From Corallococcus coralloides DSM 2259 (GTDB taxonomy: Bacteria > Myxococcota > Myxococcia > Myxococcales > Myxococcaceae): a stretch of 64,000 bases of DNA. The stretch spans positions 3,720,001 to 3,784,000 of the forward strand of contig NC_017030.1 in assembly GCF_000255295.1 (NCBI RefSeq), in the 5' to 3' direction. The notes beneath the pieces are model-generated. The model did not search any database and was not told the origin of the DNA. It was given only the letters and a program-made list of their open reading frames with translations. This document shows, one piece after another, positions 56,595 to 64,000 of this stretch. Both the position numbers and the translations under genes were made by a program. Each line of letters begins with the position of its first letter. Position 1 is the stretch's first letter.

Positions 56595-58274
56595 CTACTC
56601 GCCGGGCCTCGCGCGCATCCCGACGAAGAGTCTGCGTGCGTCGATTCGCGCGAGGCACCGTGCGCCGCTCGCGGAGAACGCCACGGGTTCGAGGCCCGCC
56701 GCATCACAGAGCGGGCGCTGCGGTTCATGTGATGAATGGGGGCTGTCAGCTCCGAGCGGCGGCTGCATCGCGCTTCGCGCCCACTCACTGAAGTCACCTG
56801 GCAACTCAGTCCGAGACTCGCCTTCCAGCATCACGATGGTGGGCACACCGTCACGCTCGGCACTGACGCCGAGCAGGTCACCCGCGAAGGCCAATTGCGT
56901 GAAGCCGAAGGTCAGATGTCCGTCGCTGCGGAGCGCCTCGCGAGCTTCACCCGTGTCGACGTCGATGACGACAATGACTGAGCGGTCCTTCTGTCCGTAG
57001 CCCTGGGAATGTCCGCTGACGTGTCCTGGCGTGACGAGCGCGAGAGCCAGTTGTCGCGGCGTACTGGCAATGGCTGTGCAGAGCCCCGGCAGTTCGAAGA
57101 CGTCGTGACCTTCCATCGCGACCGCTGACCGTCCCAGCCGCCACCATGCCGTGATGAGCCGCTCTCCCGCGAATGCGCCAACAGCATGCGTTGTCGGCTC
57201 ATTGAACACGCGCTCGAAGTCTCGGTACGCCGCAGGGTCGTTCGTACGCGCACCTACGAGGGCATGGGTGAGTCGGGTGACAAGGTGGCTCCGTTGATGG
57301 GGACTGCACTCTTCGATTTCCGCGCTACCAAGGCCCAGCCAGGTGTGCAGGAGGAACTCGCCTCCTCCGTCATCGCCGAGGGAAACCAGTTCCGTCTCGA
57401 CGCCAGCGCGCTGGGTGTACTCGCTTGGAGGCGCACGTACGCAGAACAGGGACCGTGGCACTCCGGGTTCAAGCGCGACAGGAACCTCGAGCCAGCGCGC
57501 GACCTTTTCAACGAATGCGGCGCCCAACGCAGAGGTGGCCGCATCAATGCTGACGCTCGTGAGCCATACGCCCTCATCGAGTACGTAGCGCGTGCCGAGT
57601 GGATGCTCCTCCACCGCGAGCTTCACCCGGAGCGGAGGCCTCTTCTCGAGCGCTGGCCGCATGAATGAAAACACACGCGCTGACGGGATCTCGTCGCCGT
57701 CGATGAGCTTCAGTGAGACGTCGACCCAGTGCTGTCCGGCGAGTTTTTCGATCAACTCGTCGAAGCCATCGGAGAGGAAGTGTCCAAGTGCTTCCTGGAC
57801 GGAAGGTGGAATGCCCGGGCCCTCGATCCTGGGCTCGAGACGGTGCTCCTCGATTTCGACGCCATGGAAGCTCGCACCGTCCATCGAGTAGCCGGACAGC
57901 GCGACTTCGCCTGTCGGCACGGCCTGCGCGATCACCATCGCCGTAACGTCATACAGTGAGACGTGCAGGGCTTCGCACCCGAGCCTGCGTGCGATGAGTC
58001 CCAGTCTGTTCTCGCCGGAGGCACCGGGTTCCGCGAGCAGTTCCAACGGTGCCGTCTTGACGACGGACCAGCCTCCGAGGCCGGCCCCAAGGGCGAGGGC
58101 CCACCGGTCGGAGGTTGCGCCGGTTCCGTACTGCATCCGATCCCATGTCTCGCGTTTGCGCCGCACGTAGGGCACCGCAACGAGCCCTTCCGCCAGGCAG
58201 ATATCCCGGATGACACGTCCCAGCGCGTCGAGATCTTCCGTCCGGAAGAGCGTCACCTGTCCCCATTCACCCAT
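56595..58274 (-). CDS. Hypothetical protein, possibly beta-rich
   Basis: A 559-residue protein starting at ATG 58274 (MGEWGQVTLFRTEDL). No signal peptide or membrane helix. The C-terminal half contains strand-rich segments like those of propellers (AVAMEGHDVFELPG; VIVVIDVDTGEAREALRSDG); the N-terminal half resembles no family I know. Base composition looks less GC-biased at third positions than neighbouring core genes, suggesting a more recent arrival. It is divergent from the SNF2 gene across 137 bases with no clear promoter. Any link to that operon is speculative. Confidence 0.7.
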   Translation of the reverse strand: MGEWGQVTLFRTEDLDALGRVIRDICLAEGLVAVPYVRRKRETWDRMQYGTGATSDRWALALGAGLGGWSVVKTAPLELLAEPGASGENRLGLIARRLGCEALHVSLYDVTAMVIAQAVPTGEVALSGYSMDGASFHGVEIEEHRLEPRIEGPGIPPSVQEALGHFLSDGFDELIEKLAGQHWVDVSLKLIDGDEIPSARVFSFMRPALEKRPPLRVKLAVEEHPLGTRYVLDEGVWLTSVSIDAATSALGAAFVEKVARWLEVPVALEPGVPRSLFCVRAPPSEYTQRAGVETELVSLGDDGGGEFLLHTWLGLGSAEIEECSPHQRSHLVTRLTHALVGARTNDPAAYRDFERVFNEPTTHAVGAFAGERLITAWWRLGRSAVAMEGHDVFELPGLCTAIASTPRQLALALVTPGHVSGHSQGYGQKDRSVIVVIDVDTGEAREALRSDGHLTFGFTQLAFAGDLLGVSAERDGVPTIVMLEGESRTELPGDFSEWARSAMQPPLGADSPHSSHEPQRPLCDAAGLEPVAFSASGARCLARIDARRLFVGMRARPGE

Positions 58275-58411
58275 GGGGCGCCGTATATCGAAAACAGGGC
58301 ACGCAAGCGCCGTCTTCAGGCCAGCCTCATGCCGTGAAGGCACGCAATAACCCGTATGGGTAATGGTTCGGCGGAGCCCGGGCAGGCTACTTCCCGCAGA
58401 GGGCCTTCCCC

Positions 58412-61255
58412 GTGAACTCAAGCTCTCGCGCTCAGAACCCACGCTGGTCCATTGAAGACGACCGGTTGTGCATCTCGTTGACCGCTCTGGACCCGGAGCT
58501 GTCCTCCCGCGTCCAACTTCGCTGGGACGAGTGGACCTCGAAAGGGTGGGGTGACTCTCAACGCCTGTGCTTCTCCCGAGAGCAGTGGCTTGCATTGGGG
58601 CGTCCCAGTGAAACGGGCGCGGATGAGGAGGAACGCGGATGTCTGCGCGAGGAATGGGCCTCCTTGCAGCATCTGCTGATGGACCTGCTTGGACTTGAGA
58701 CGCAGTCCATTCGCTGGGATGTCGTGGGCATTCCCGGTGGGGCAAGGGCTCAGTACAAGGTCCGGGTCGACGATGAGCCTGTCCTCGTGGCGGGGAGCGT
58801 CTTCCCCTGGGTGATGACGCCTCAGGAGGGAGCGCCCCTCCCTCTGACTCCTACCGCCGCATGGGCTTGCTCCGAAGCGCGCATCGCGACCCATGCATCC
58901 GCGCAGGAGCAACTGGCGGTAGTCATCCGGCTGCGAGGCCTGCTGGAGGACGTCACCGGGCTGCTCGGAGGCCGGATCCAATTCAGTCCCTCCGGCTTTC
59001 TCAAGACCTTCGAGCCTCGTCCGGTGACCCGATTGGGATTGCGCTGGGAAGCCGATCCCGAGGCCACGGAACTCGTCTCCTTACAGCCCTTCGCGGTCTT
59101 CGAGGATGGAACCCAGGCACCGTTTCCTCTCTCCTCGGTGCGCCCTGGAGGAATCGCGGGGAACGACAGCCGGCGGCCCTTGTTGCTTCCCGAGGGCACC
59201 GATGAGGTCCTGGCGCGGACCCGGTCGCTGCAAAAGCGATTGTCCGTCGACGTGACGCAGGAGATGCACGACCCCTCGCTCCTGATTCCGGAAGGACGGA
59301 ACCTCGATTCCAGCCTGGACCTCTCGCAGTACTCACCCCGGGTCGCGGGATTCGAAGTCCTGCGCGGGCGACAGCCCGGAGAAGGGCGTGAAGCGACCGG
59401 GCTGGTCTGGGTCGAGCCCTCCACGGCGACTGAAGGCTTCGCGCTGACCCTCCATGTCGATGAGGGGGCTCTGCGGATCCAGTTGAACTCGCGCGAAGAG
59501 GCACTGGACGTCCTCCAGAAGAACGATGCCGCTCTGGTGGAGACGAGTCCAACCCCGCTGACGATAGGGGGACAGCAACTGGTGCCAAGCGAAGCACTGG
59601 GCCGCCAGCTTCGGATCGCGCTCAACCTGTCGGAGCCATCCTCGGAGGAGGGCGACGGCACGGAGGTGGCTGTTGGCGCGCTTCGGCCCGGAGGCAAGGT
59701 TGGCGCCATTGTTCGGGACGTGGCGACTCCCGCCAGCGACGGGCAACAGTCACCCGAGCCGCCTTCCGTTCCCTGGGCGCAGTTGCGCGGGGCCTTCCAG
59801 AATGGAGTGGCCCTCAAGCCGCATCAGGAAGAGGGCCTGGCGTGGCTGTGGCGGCACGCCCAGGTGGGTTCCCCTGGCGTCCTGCTCGCGGACGACATGG
59901 GATTGGGCAAGACCCTGCAGGTCGCGTGCTTCATGACCTTGAGGTTGCTCACGGCGGGGGGAGTGGAGCGGCCCCACCTCGTGGTCTGTCCGACCATCCT
60001 GCTCGACAACTGGAAGCAGGAACTCGCCCGCTTCTTCCAGGAAGACCTCTGGCGGACGCCCTTCATTCTGCACGGGGCGGAGCTTCGGGCCGTCAAGCGT
60101 GGGGACGGACTCAATACCGAGTTCCTCGCGCAGCAGCGGTTGATCATCACCAACTACGAAACGCTGGGGGCCTACCAGCGCTCTTTATTGAAGGTGGATT
60201 TCGACGTTGTCGTCTTCGACGAGGCGCACAACCTCAAGAACCCGGACACGTTGCGTTCTCGCGCCGCCAGGGCGCTCAAGCGCTCCTTCGCCATCGCGCT
60301 CACGGGTACGCCGGTCGAGAACGAATTGTTCGATGTCTGGGCCATCTACGATGCGATCCAGAGCCGTGCGCCAAGGGTCTTCGGCCCGCGCACCTCCTTC
60401 CGTGAGGAACACGGCGGTGAACAAGGGCCCGCGACACTCCGAAGCCGGCTGCGATATCCGTCCAACGACAGCACCCTCATGCGCCGCGAGAAGGCGGATG
60501 CCCTCAAGGACCTTCCGGAGAAGCGCTACCAGCGTCACGCAGTCGAGATGACGGCGCTTCAGGAAGAGCAGGAGCGGCTCATCGCCCGGCAGGCTTCGAA
60601 GCGCGGAGCATTCTGGGCTCTCGCGGCGCTCCAGAAGCTCTACCAGCACCCTGCGCTGTTGACGGACGCGCGAGGGATGAACGCGGGGACCGCGCTCCGG
60701 GAGAGCCCGAAGACGCGCCTCTGCCTGGAGCTGCTGGAACAGGTGGAGGGGCGGGCGAACGGAGGGAGCGCGGAGAAGGCCCTCGTGTTCGTTCTCTCCC
60801 GCGCCATGCAGGAACTCTTGTCGGGACTCATCAAGGAGAGGTTTCGGCTGGCGTCCGTCCCCATCATCAATGGAGAGCCCGAAAACCGCCGCGTGGCGCT
60901 GGAGTCCATCCAGACGTTCTCGCAAGCCAGGGGGTTCCAGGTCCTTCTGCTGAGCCCTCTCGCCGCGGGCGCGGGGCTCAACATCGTCGCAGCGAACCAC
61001 GTCATTCACTACGGGCGTTGGTGGAACCCCGCGAAGGAGGACCAGGCCACGGACCGGGCCCATCGCATCGGTCAGGTCCGGCCCGTCCATGTCTACTATC
61101 CGCTGCTGCACCGGCAGGGTCGCGCGGAGGCGGGGTTCGACATGCGGCTCCACGAGCTCGTCGAGCGCAAGCGCTCGCTGGCCCGCGACTTCCTGGCGCC
61201 CGTTCCCGAAGAGGCGCAGCAGTTCGCAGGCGTGTTTCAAGAGGGGGAGGGCTGA
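58412..61255 (+). CDS. SNF2-family helicase, ZorD-like
   Basis: A 947-residue protein. The C-terminal half is an SNF2 ATPase: LADDMGLGKT (Walker A Lys500), DEAH (603-606), LTGTPVEN and the helicase C motif DRAHRIGQ (about 881-888). The N-terminal 450 residues have no recognised domain. In Zorya systems, ZorD couples such an ATPase to phage DNA recognition and degradation. It begins at GTG 58412 and ends 3 bases before the ZorA-like gene, an operon arrangement. Alternative: a general SNF2 remodeler unrelated to defence. Confidence 0.87.
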   Translation: MNSSSRAQNPRWSIEDDRLCISLTALDPELSSRVQLRWDEWTSKGWGDSQRLCFSREQWLALGRPSETGADEEERGCLREEWASLQHLLMDLLGLETQSIRWDVVGIPGGARAQYKVRVDDEPVLVAGSVFPWVMTPQEGAPLPLTPTAAWACSEARIATHASAQEQLAVVIRLRGLLEDVTGLLGGRIQFSPSGFLKTFEPRPVTRLGLRWEADPEATELVSLQPFAVFEDGTQAPFPLSSVRPGGIAGNDSRRPLLLPEGTDEVLARTRSLQKRLSVDVTQEMHDPSLLIPEGRNLDSSLDLSQYSPRVAGFEVLRGRQPGEGREATGLVWVEPSTATEGFALTLHVDEGALRIQLNSREEALDVLQKNDAALVETSPTPLTIGGQQLVPSEALGRQLRIALNLSEPSSEEGDGTEVAVGALRPGGKVGAIVRDVATPASDGQQSPEPPSVPWAQLRGAFQNGVALKPHQEEGLAWLWRHAQVGSPGVLLADDMGLGKTLQVACFMTLRLLTAGGVERPHLVVCPTILLDNWKQELARFFQEDLWRTPFILHGAELRAVKRGDGLNTEFLAQQRLIITNYETLGAYQRSLLKVDFDVVVFDEAHNLKNPDTLRSRAARALKRSFAIALTGTPVENELFDVWAIYDAIQSRAPRVFGPRTSFREEHGGEQGPATLRSRLRYPSNDSTLMRREKADALKDLPEKRYQRHAVEMTALQEEQERLIARQASKRGAFWALAALQKLYQHPALLTDARGMNAGTALRESPKTRLCLELLEQVEGRANGGSAEKALVFVLSRAMQELLSGLIKERFRLASVPIINGEPENRRVALESIQTFSQARGFQVLLLSPLAAGAGLNIVAANHVIHYGRWWNPAKEDQATDRAHRIGQVRPVHVYYPLLHRQGRAEAGFDMRLHELVERKRSLARDFLAPVPEEAQQFAGVFQEGEG

Positions 61256-61258
61256 ACC

Positions 61259-63193
61259 ATGTTCGACCTGTCGGTCTTGCAGGATGAGTCCCTGCGGATC
61301 CCGCTGCTGATCATCGTGTCATTGACGCTCGTGTCGCTCGGCTCCGTGGCATGGCGCCGGAAACGACTGGCGCAGGCCGTCCAGGACGTGGAGGTCCACC
61401 TGGAGGACCTGCTGGCCGGACGGCGTGAAGAGCCAGGCACGCGGGACGAGGGGCGCGCGCTGTGGAGGGCCGTCCGCGAGCAGCTCGTTTTTCCTCCGGG
61501 GAAGCAGGAGGTTCCAGGTCCCATCCTCATGCGCTCGTCACCCTCGCGCGAGCTGCGCGAGACCTGTCGCGCCTTGTTCCGGCACTCCATGGGGCATGGG
61601 ATTGGGAGGAACCTGACGGGCATCGCGCTGGTCATGACCTTCGGGTTGCTGGGCGTCGTGCTGGTGGGACCGGTCCAGGCGGCCCTGACGAGCACGGGCG
61701 CGGGAGGCGCTTCGCAGGCGGATTTGCTCTCGCAAGCCATTGGCAAGATGGGCGCCAAGTTCTTCATCTCCGCTGCGGGCCTGCTGGGAACGCTCTTCTT
61801 CCAGGCGTTCGCTTTCTCATCCGAGCGGCGGCTCCTGATGCGGCTGGATGCGATGCGCGCGAGCTTCGAGCGCATCACGCTCACCCTGGACGCGCACGAG
61901 ATCTCCCTGGCTGCTGCACGCAGGGACGCGCTGGGCGCGTTGAAGACCGAAATCGTCCAGACCCGCAGGGACCTCTCAGATCGCCTGTCCCATCTTGAGA
62001 GTGTGGAGGTGTCTCTCCAGGACATCGGGACCGAGGTCCAGAAGAACTTCGGGACGATGATGAAGGAGCAGGTTGGGGACGTCATCACGCGGCAACTGGG
62101 CTCCGTCGAGAAGGCGGTGCGTGACATCGCGGCGGACCTCCAGCGCTCCATCTCGATGGGTTTCACGGCGGCCCTGCAACTGGAGATGGCCGGCGTTCGC
62201 GCGCATCTGGACGCCATCCAGCAGGCGCTCGCGGGACAGCAGGAACATGACCTGGGGCGGATCCTCGAACAGCTTCGCGACACCGTGTCCGGTGGCTTCC
62301 ATACCCAGTCCCAGGACATGGCCCGCCAGATGGCGGGGCTCGTGGAGGTCCTGCCCCGGCTGGAACAACAGTTCGAGGTGATGACACAGACCCTGGGCAG
62401 CCATGCGCGGCAGTGGGGCAGCGAGAACCAACGCGCCGTCGAGGCGCTGGGCGAAAAGGTGTCCGAGTTGGTGGGGAGCTTCGACGGCGTCCGGGACAGG
62501 CTGGAGGGCAGCGGTTCCAACATCGCGAGCAGTTTCAAGGACGTGCTCACCGGCCTGCGGGAAAGCTCCAGCGAGATGGTTCGCCTCGCGGCTCAGGCTT
62601 CCCTGAACATGCAGTCGAACTCCGTGCAGCAGTCCGGCGTCCTTCGCAATCAGATGGAGGAACTCCGCGTCCGGTCCGAATCGGACATGGGGCAGTTCCA
62701 GGCCCAGTCGCAGGAGTTCGTCAAGGTCATGAGGGAGACGCAGGACGGACTTCGCACCGTGACGAAGCAGATGAGCGACACCGCGGACAAGCTGGCTGCC
62801 GCCTCCCGAGGCGTGGGGGAGTCCCATCACAAGGCGGGCGCGGTCTCCGCGAAGATGGATGAAGTGGCTCAGCGGTTGATGGATACGGCCAATGCCTTCC
62901 AGCGGCTGTCCCAGGAGCGCTCGAACGTGGTGCGGCAGGAGCAGACGCTCCTCAATGCCCAACGTGAGGCCGTGGACCGGGTGGGCCCGGTGCTCAATGC
63001 CTTGACCAAGACCTATGAGGACTCCGTCAGCCGGCAGGCCCAGATCCTGAGCAGCCAGTGGACGGAGGTCATGCACCGGCTCGACTCCGTGGTGGATCGC
63101 TCCTCAGGAGAGCTCGTCCAGGGCGTGGATGACCTCACCGAGACAGTGCAGCAGCTCAAGGAGACCTTGAGGCAGCAGGTGGCGCGGCGATGA
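61259..63193 (+). CDS. ZorA-like MotA/TolQ/ExbB-type membrane protein with long helical tail
   Basis: A 644-residue protein with three predicted membrane helices (about 12-32, 118-140, 166-187), then about 455 residues of uninterrupted helix, rich in Gln/Leu/Ala/Glu and without Pro. This matches ZorA, in which a pentameric MotA-like channel carries a long intracellular tail thought to relay activation to the effector. Its tail resembles the coiled-coil rod of ZorA rather than a chemoreceptor. It overlaps the ZorB-like gene by 4 bases (ATGA). Confidence 0.85.
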   Translation: MFDLSVLQDESLRIPLLIIVSLTLVSLGSVAWRRKRLAQAVQDVEVHLEDLLAGRREEPGTRDEGRALWRAVREQLVFPPGKQEVPGPILMRSSPSRELRETCRALFRHSMGHGIGRNLTGIALVMTFGLLGVVLVGPVQAALTSTGAGGASQADLLSQAIGKMGAKFFISAAGLLGTLFFQAFAFSSERRLLMRLDAMRASFERITLTLDAHEISLAAARRDALGALKTEIVQTRRDLSDRLSHLESVEVSLQDIGTEVQKNFGTMMKEQVGDVITRQLGSVEKAVRDIAADLQRSISMGFTAALQLEMAGVRAHLDAIQQALAGQQEHDLGRILEQLRDTVSGGFHTQSQDMARQMAGLVEVLPRLEQQFEVMTQTLGSHARQWGSENQRAVEALGEKVSELVGSFDGVRDRLEGSGSNIASSFKDVLTGLRESSSEMVRLAAQASLNMQSNSVQQSGVLRNQMEELRVRSESDMGQFQAQSQEFVKVMRETQDGLRTVTKQMSDTADKLAAASRGVGESHHKAGAVSAKMDEVAQRLMDTANAFQRLSQERSNVVRQEQTLLNAQREAVDRVGPVLNALTKTYEDSVSRQAQILSSQWTEVMHRLDSVVDRSSGELVQGVDDLTETVQQLKETLRQQVARR

Positions 63194-63924
63194 GTTCCTC
63201 GGGCGAAAGCAGTGACAGGTCGCTCGCGGACCTGATGGCGGGTGTAGCAGTGGTCTTCCTTCTCCTGGCCGTCATCTTCATCCTCGAAGCGCGCAAGCAG
63301 CGCGAGGAAGCCATCCGGGAGAAGGAGGTCGCCATCGGCAAGGTGGACTCCCAGAAGGACGGGGTGCAGGCCTCGCTGGTGTCACTGCGGGAGGACCTCG
63401 TCGTCCTGAACGCGGACCTGGACGGAGGTTTCATTGCGCTGAGTGGGTTGGACGGCGGAGTGAACGCACTGGAGATCGAGTTCAAGAACCTCCAGTTCGG
63501 CCTGGGAGAGTGCCGCACCCCTCCTGCATACGTGGAGCAGTTCCAGCAAGGCGCGGTTCCCCTCATCCATCGGGTCTGCGTGGCCGTGGATGCCATGCGT
63601 GACGCCGGGGCCGAGCCGTCCATCATCCTCGAAGGCCACACGGACGACCGCCCATTCCTGGGAACGAGCGGCGAGTGCGGCGTGCGCAATGGGGTTGCCC
63701 GCTTCAGCTTCGAGAACAACGTCCGGGCCAGCGCGTCCCGTGCGCAGGAGGTGTTCTTCACGGTGCGGGACCAGCTCAAGGATGCTGGCTACGAGCGGGA
63801 CTGCCTGGATGCGAACTTCGTGGTTTCGGGGCGGGGCCAGACCGCGCCCCGGCCCGGGACGGCCGGAAGTGAACCGTCCAACCGCCGGCTCGTGCTTCGC
63901 GTTCGCGGCGACTTGAGGTTGTAG
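63190..63924 (+). CDS. ZorB-like MotB/OmpA-family protein
   Basis: A 244-residue protein. A short N-terminus with SLADLMAGV (Asp14, the position of the MotB proton-carrying Asp) leads into one membrane helix (15-32), a charged linker, and an OmpA-like peptidoglycan-binding domain (about 115-244) with LEGHTDDRPF and NNVRASASRA and ending NRRLVLRVR. ZorB is the peptidoglycan-anchored stator partner of ZorA; length and layout fit. Translationally coupled to the preceding gene. Confidence 0.87.
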   Translation: MSSSGESSDRSLADLMAGVAVVFLLLAVIFILEARKQREEAIREKEVAIGKVDSQKDGVQASLVSLREDLVVLNADLDGGFIALSGLDGGVNALEIEFKNLQFGLGECRTPPAYVEQFQQGAVPLIHRVCVAVDAMRDAGAEPSIILEGHTDDRPFLGTSGECGVRNGVARFSFENNVRASASRAQEVFFTVRDQLKDAGYERDCLDANFVVSGRGQTAPRPGTAGSEPSNRRLVLRVRGDLRL

Positions 63925-63934
63925 CGGGGGCTCC

Positions 63935-64000
63935 ATGGGACTGGACGACTGGCTCGATGAGATGGGCGAACGGCAGAAGGTCGTCCTGGCCGGGCTCGGG
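63935..64000 (+). CDS. Fourth gene of the Zorya-like operon (truncated by window edge)
   Basis: ATG 63935 opens 22 codons in frame to the end, beginning MGLDDWLDEMGERQKVV, with GCGGGGG about 7 bases upstream. It lies 10 bases after the ZorB-like gene. By operon logic it could be ZorC-like or another effector, but too little is visible to say. Confidence 0.5.
   Translation, partial: MGLDDWLDEMGERQKVVLAGLG

Overview
The window is about 64 kb of very GC-rich, densely coded bacterial chromosome. G/C-ending codons, many GTG and TTG starts, numerous lipoproteins, a hybrid histidine kinase and an FHA-GAF-AAA+ regulator together suggest a myxobacterium, probably of the Myxococcaceae (Corallococcus/Myxococcus type). 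The genus is inferred from gene content and style, not from a database search.

Left flank (1-23.2 kb): a mixed housekeeping and accessory region. It holds a membrane dipeptidase, a small Cys-rich lipoprotein, an AhpD-like peroxidase whose frame is interrupted by an in-frame TGA followed by a near-perfect bacterial SECIS hairpin (a probable selenoprotein), an alpha/beta hydrolase, a CorA-like transporter, a HAD phosphatase and an RlmI-like rRNA methyltransferase. Next come a secreted-looking lipase with two tandem small chaperone-like paralogues, a subtilase with a membrane C-terminus, a CPBP protease with an apparent frameshift, plsB, argS, a hybrid histidine kinase, a HEAT-repeat protein, dnaJ, a SurA-like protein and rimI.

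Centre (23.3-44.9 kb): the str, S10, spc and alpha ribosomal-protein operons run in one direction as a single cluster: rpsL-rpsG-fusA-tuf-rpsJ-[no rplC]-rplD-W-B-rpsS-rplV-rpsC-rplP-rpmC-rpsQ-rplN-X-E-rpsN-H-rplF-R-rpsE-rpmD-rplO-secY-adk-map-infA-rpmJ-rpsM-K-D-rpoA-rplQ. A sigma70-type promoter precedes rpsL and a strong hairpin terminator follows rplQ. rplC (L3) is missing from its usual place, and several intergenic gaps carry strong inverted repeats.

Right flank (44.9-58.3 kb): a membrane-anchored hypothetical protein, a TPR lipoprotein and plsC. These are followed by a deoxynucleoside kinase, a DUF2314-like protein, an FHA-GAF-AAA+ regulator with a degenerate ATPase, an EamA transporter, psuG, a free-Met-(R)-SO reductase, a sirtuin, a lipoprotein with a Pro/Asp-rich linker and a 559-residue unknown.

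Right end (58.4-64 kb): a tight operon encodes an SNF2 helicase, a MotA/ZorA-like membrane protein with a long helical tail, a MotB/OmpA-like ZorB protein and the start of a fourth gene cut by the window edge. This looks like a Zorya-type anti-phage system in an unusual gene order, with the helicase first.
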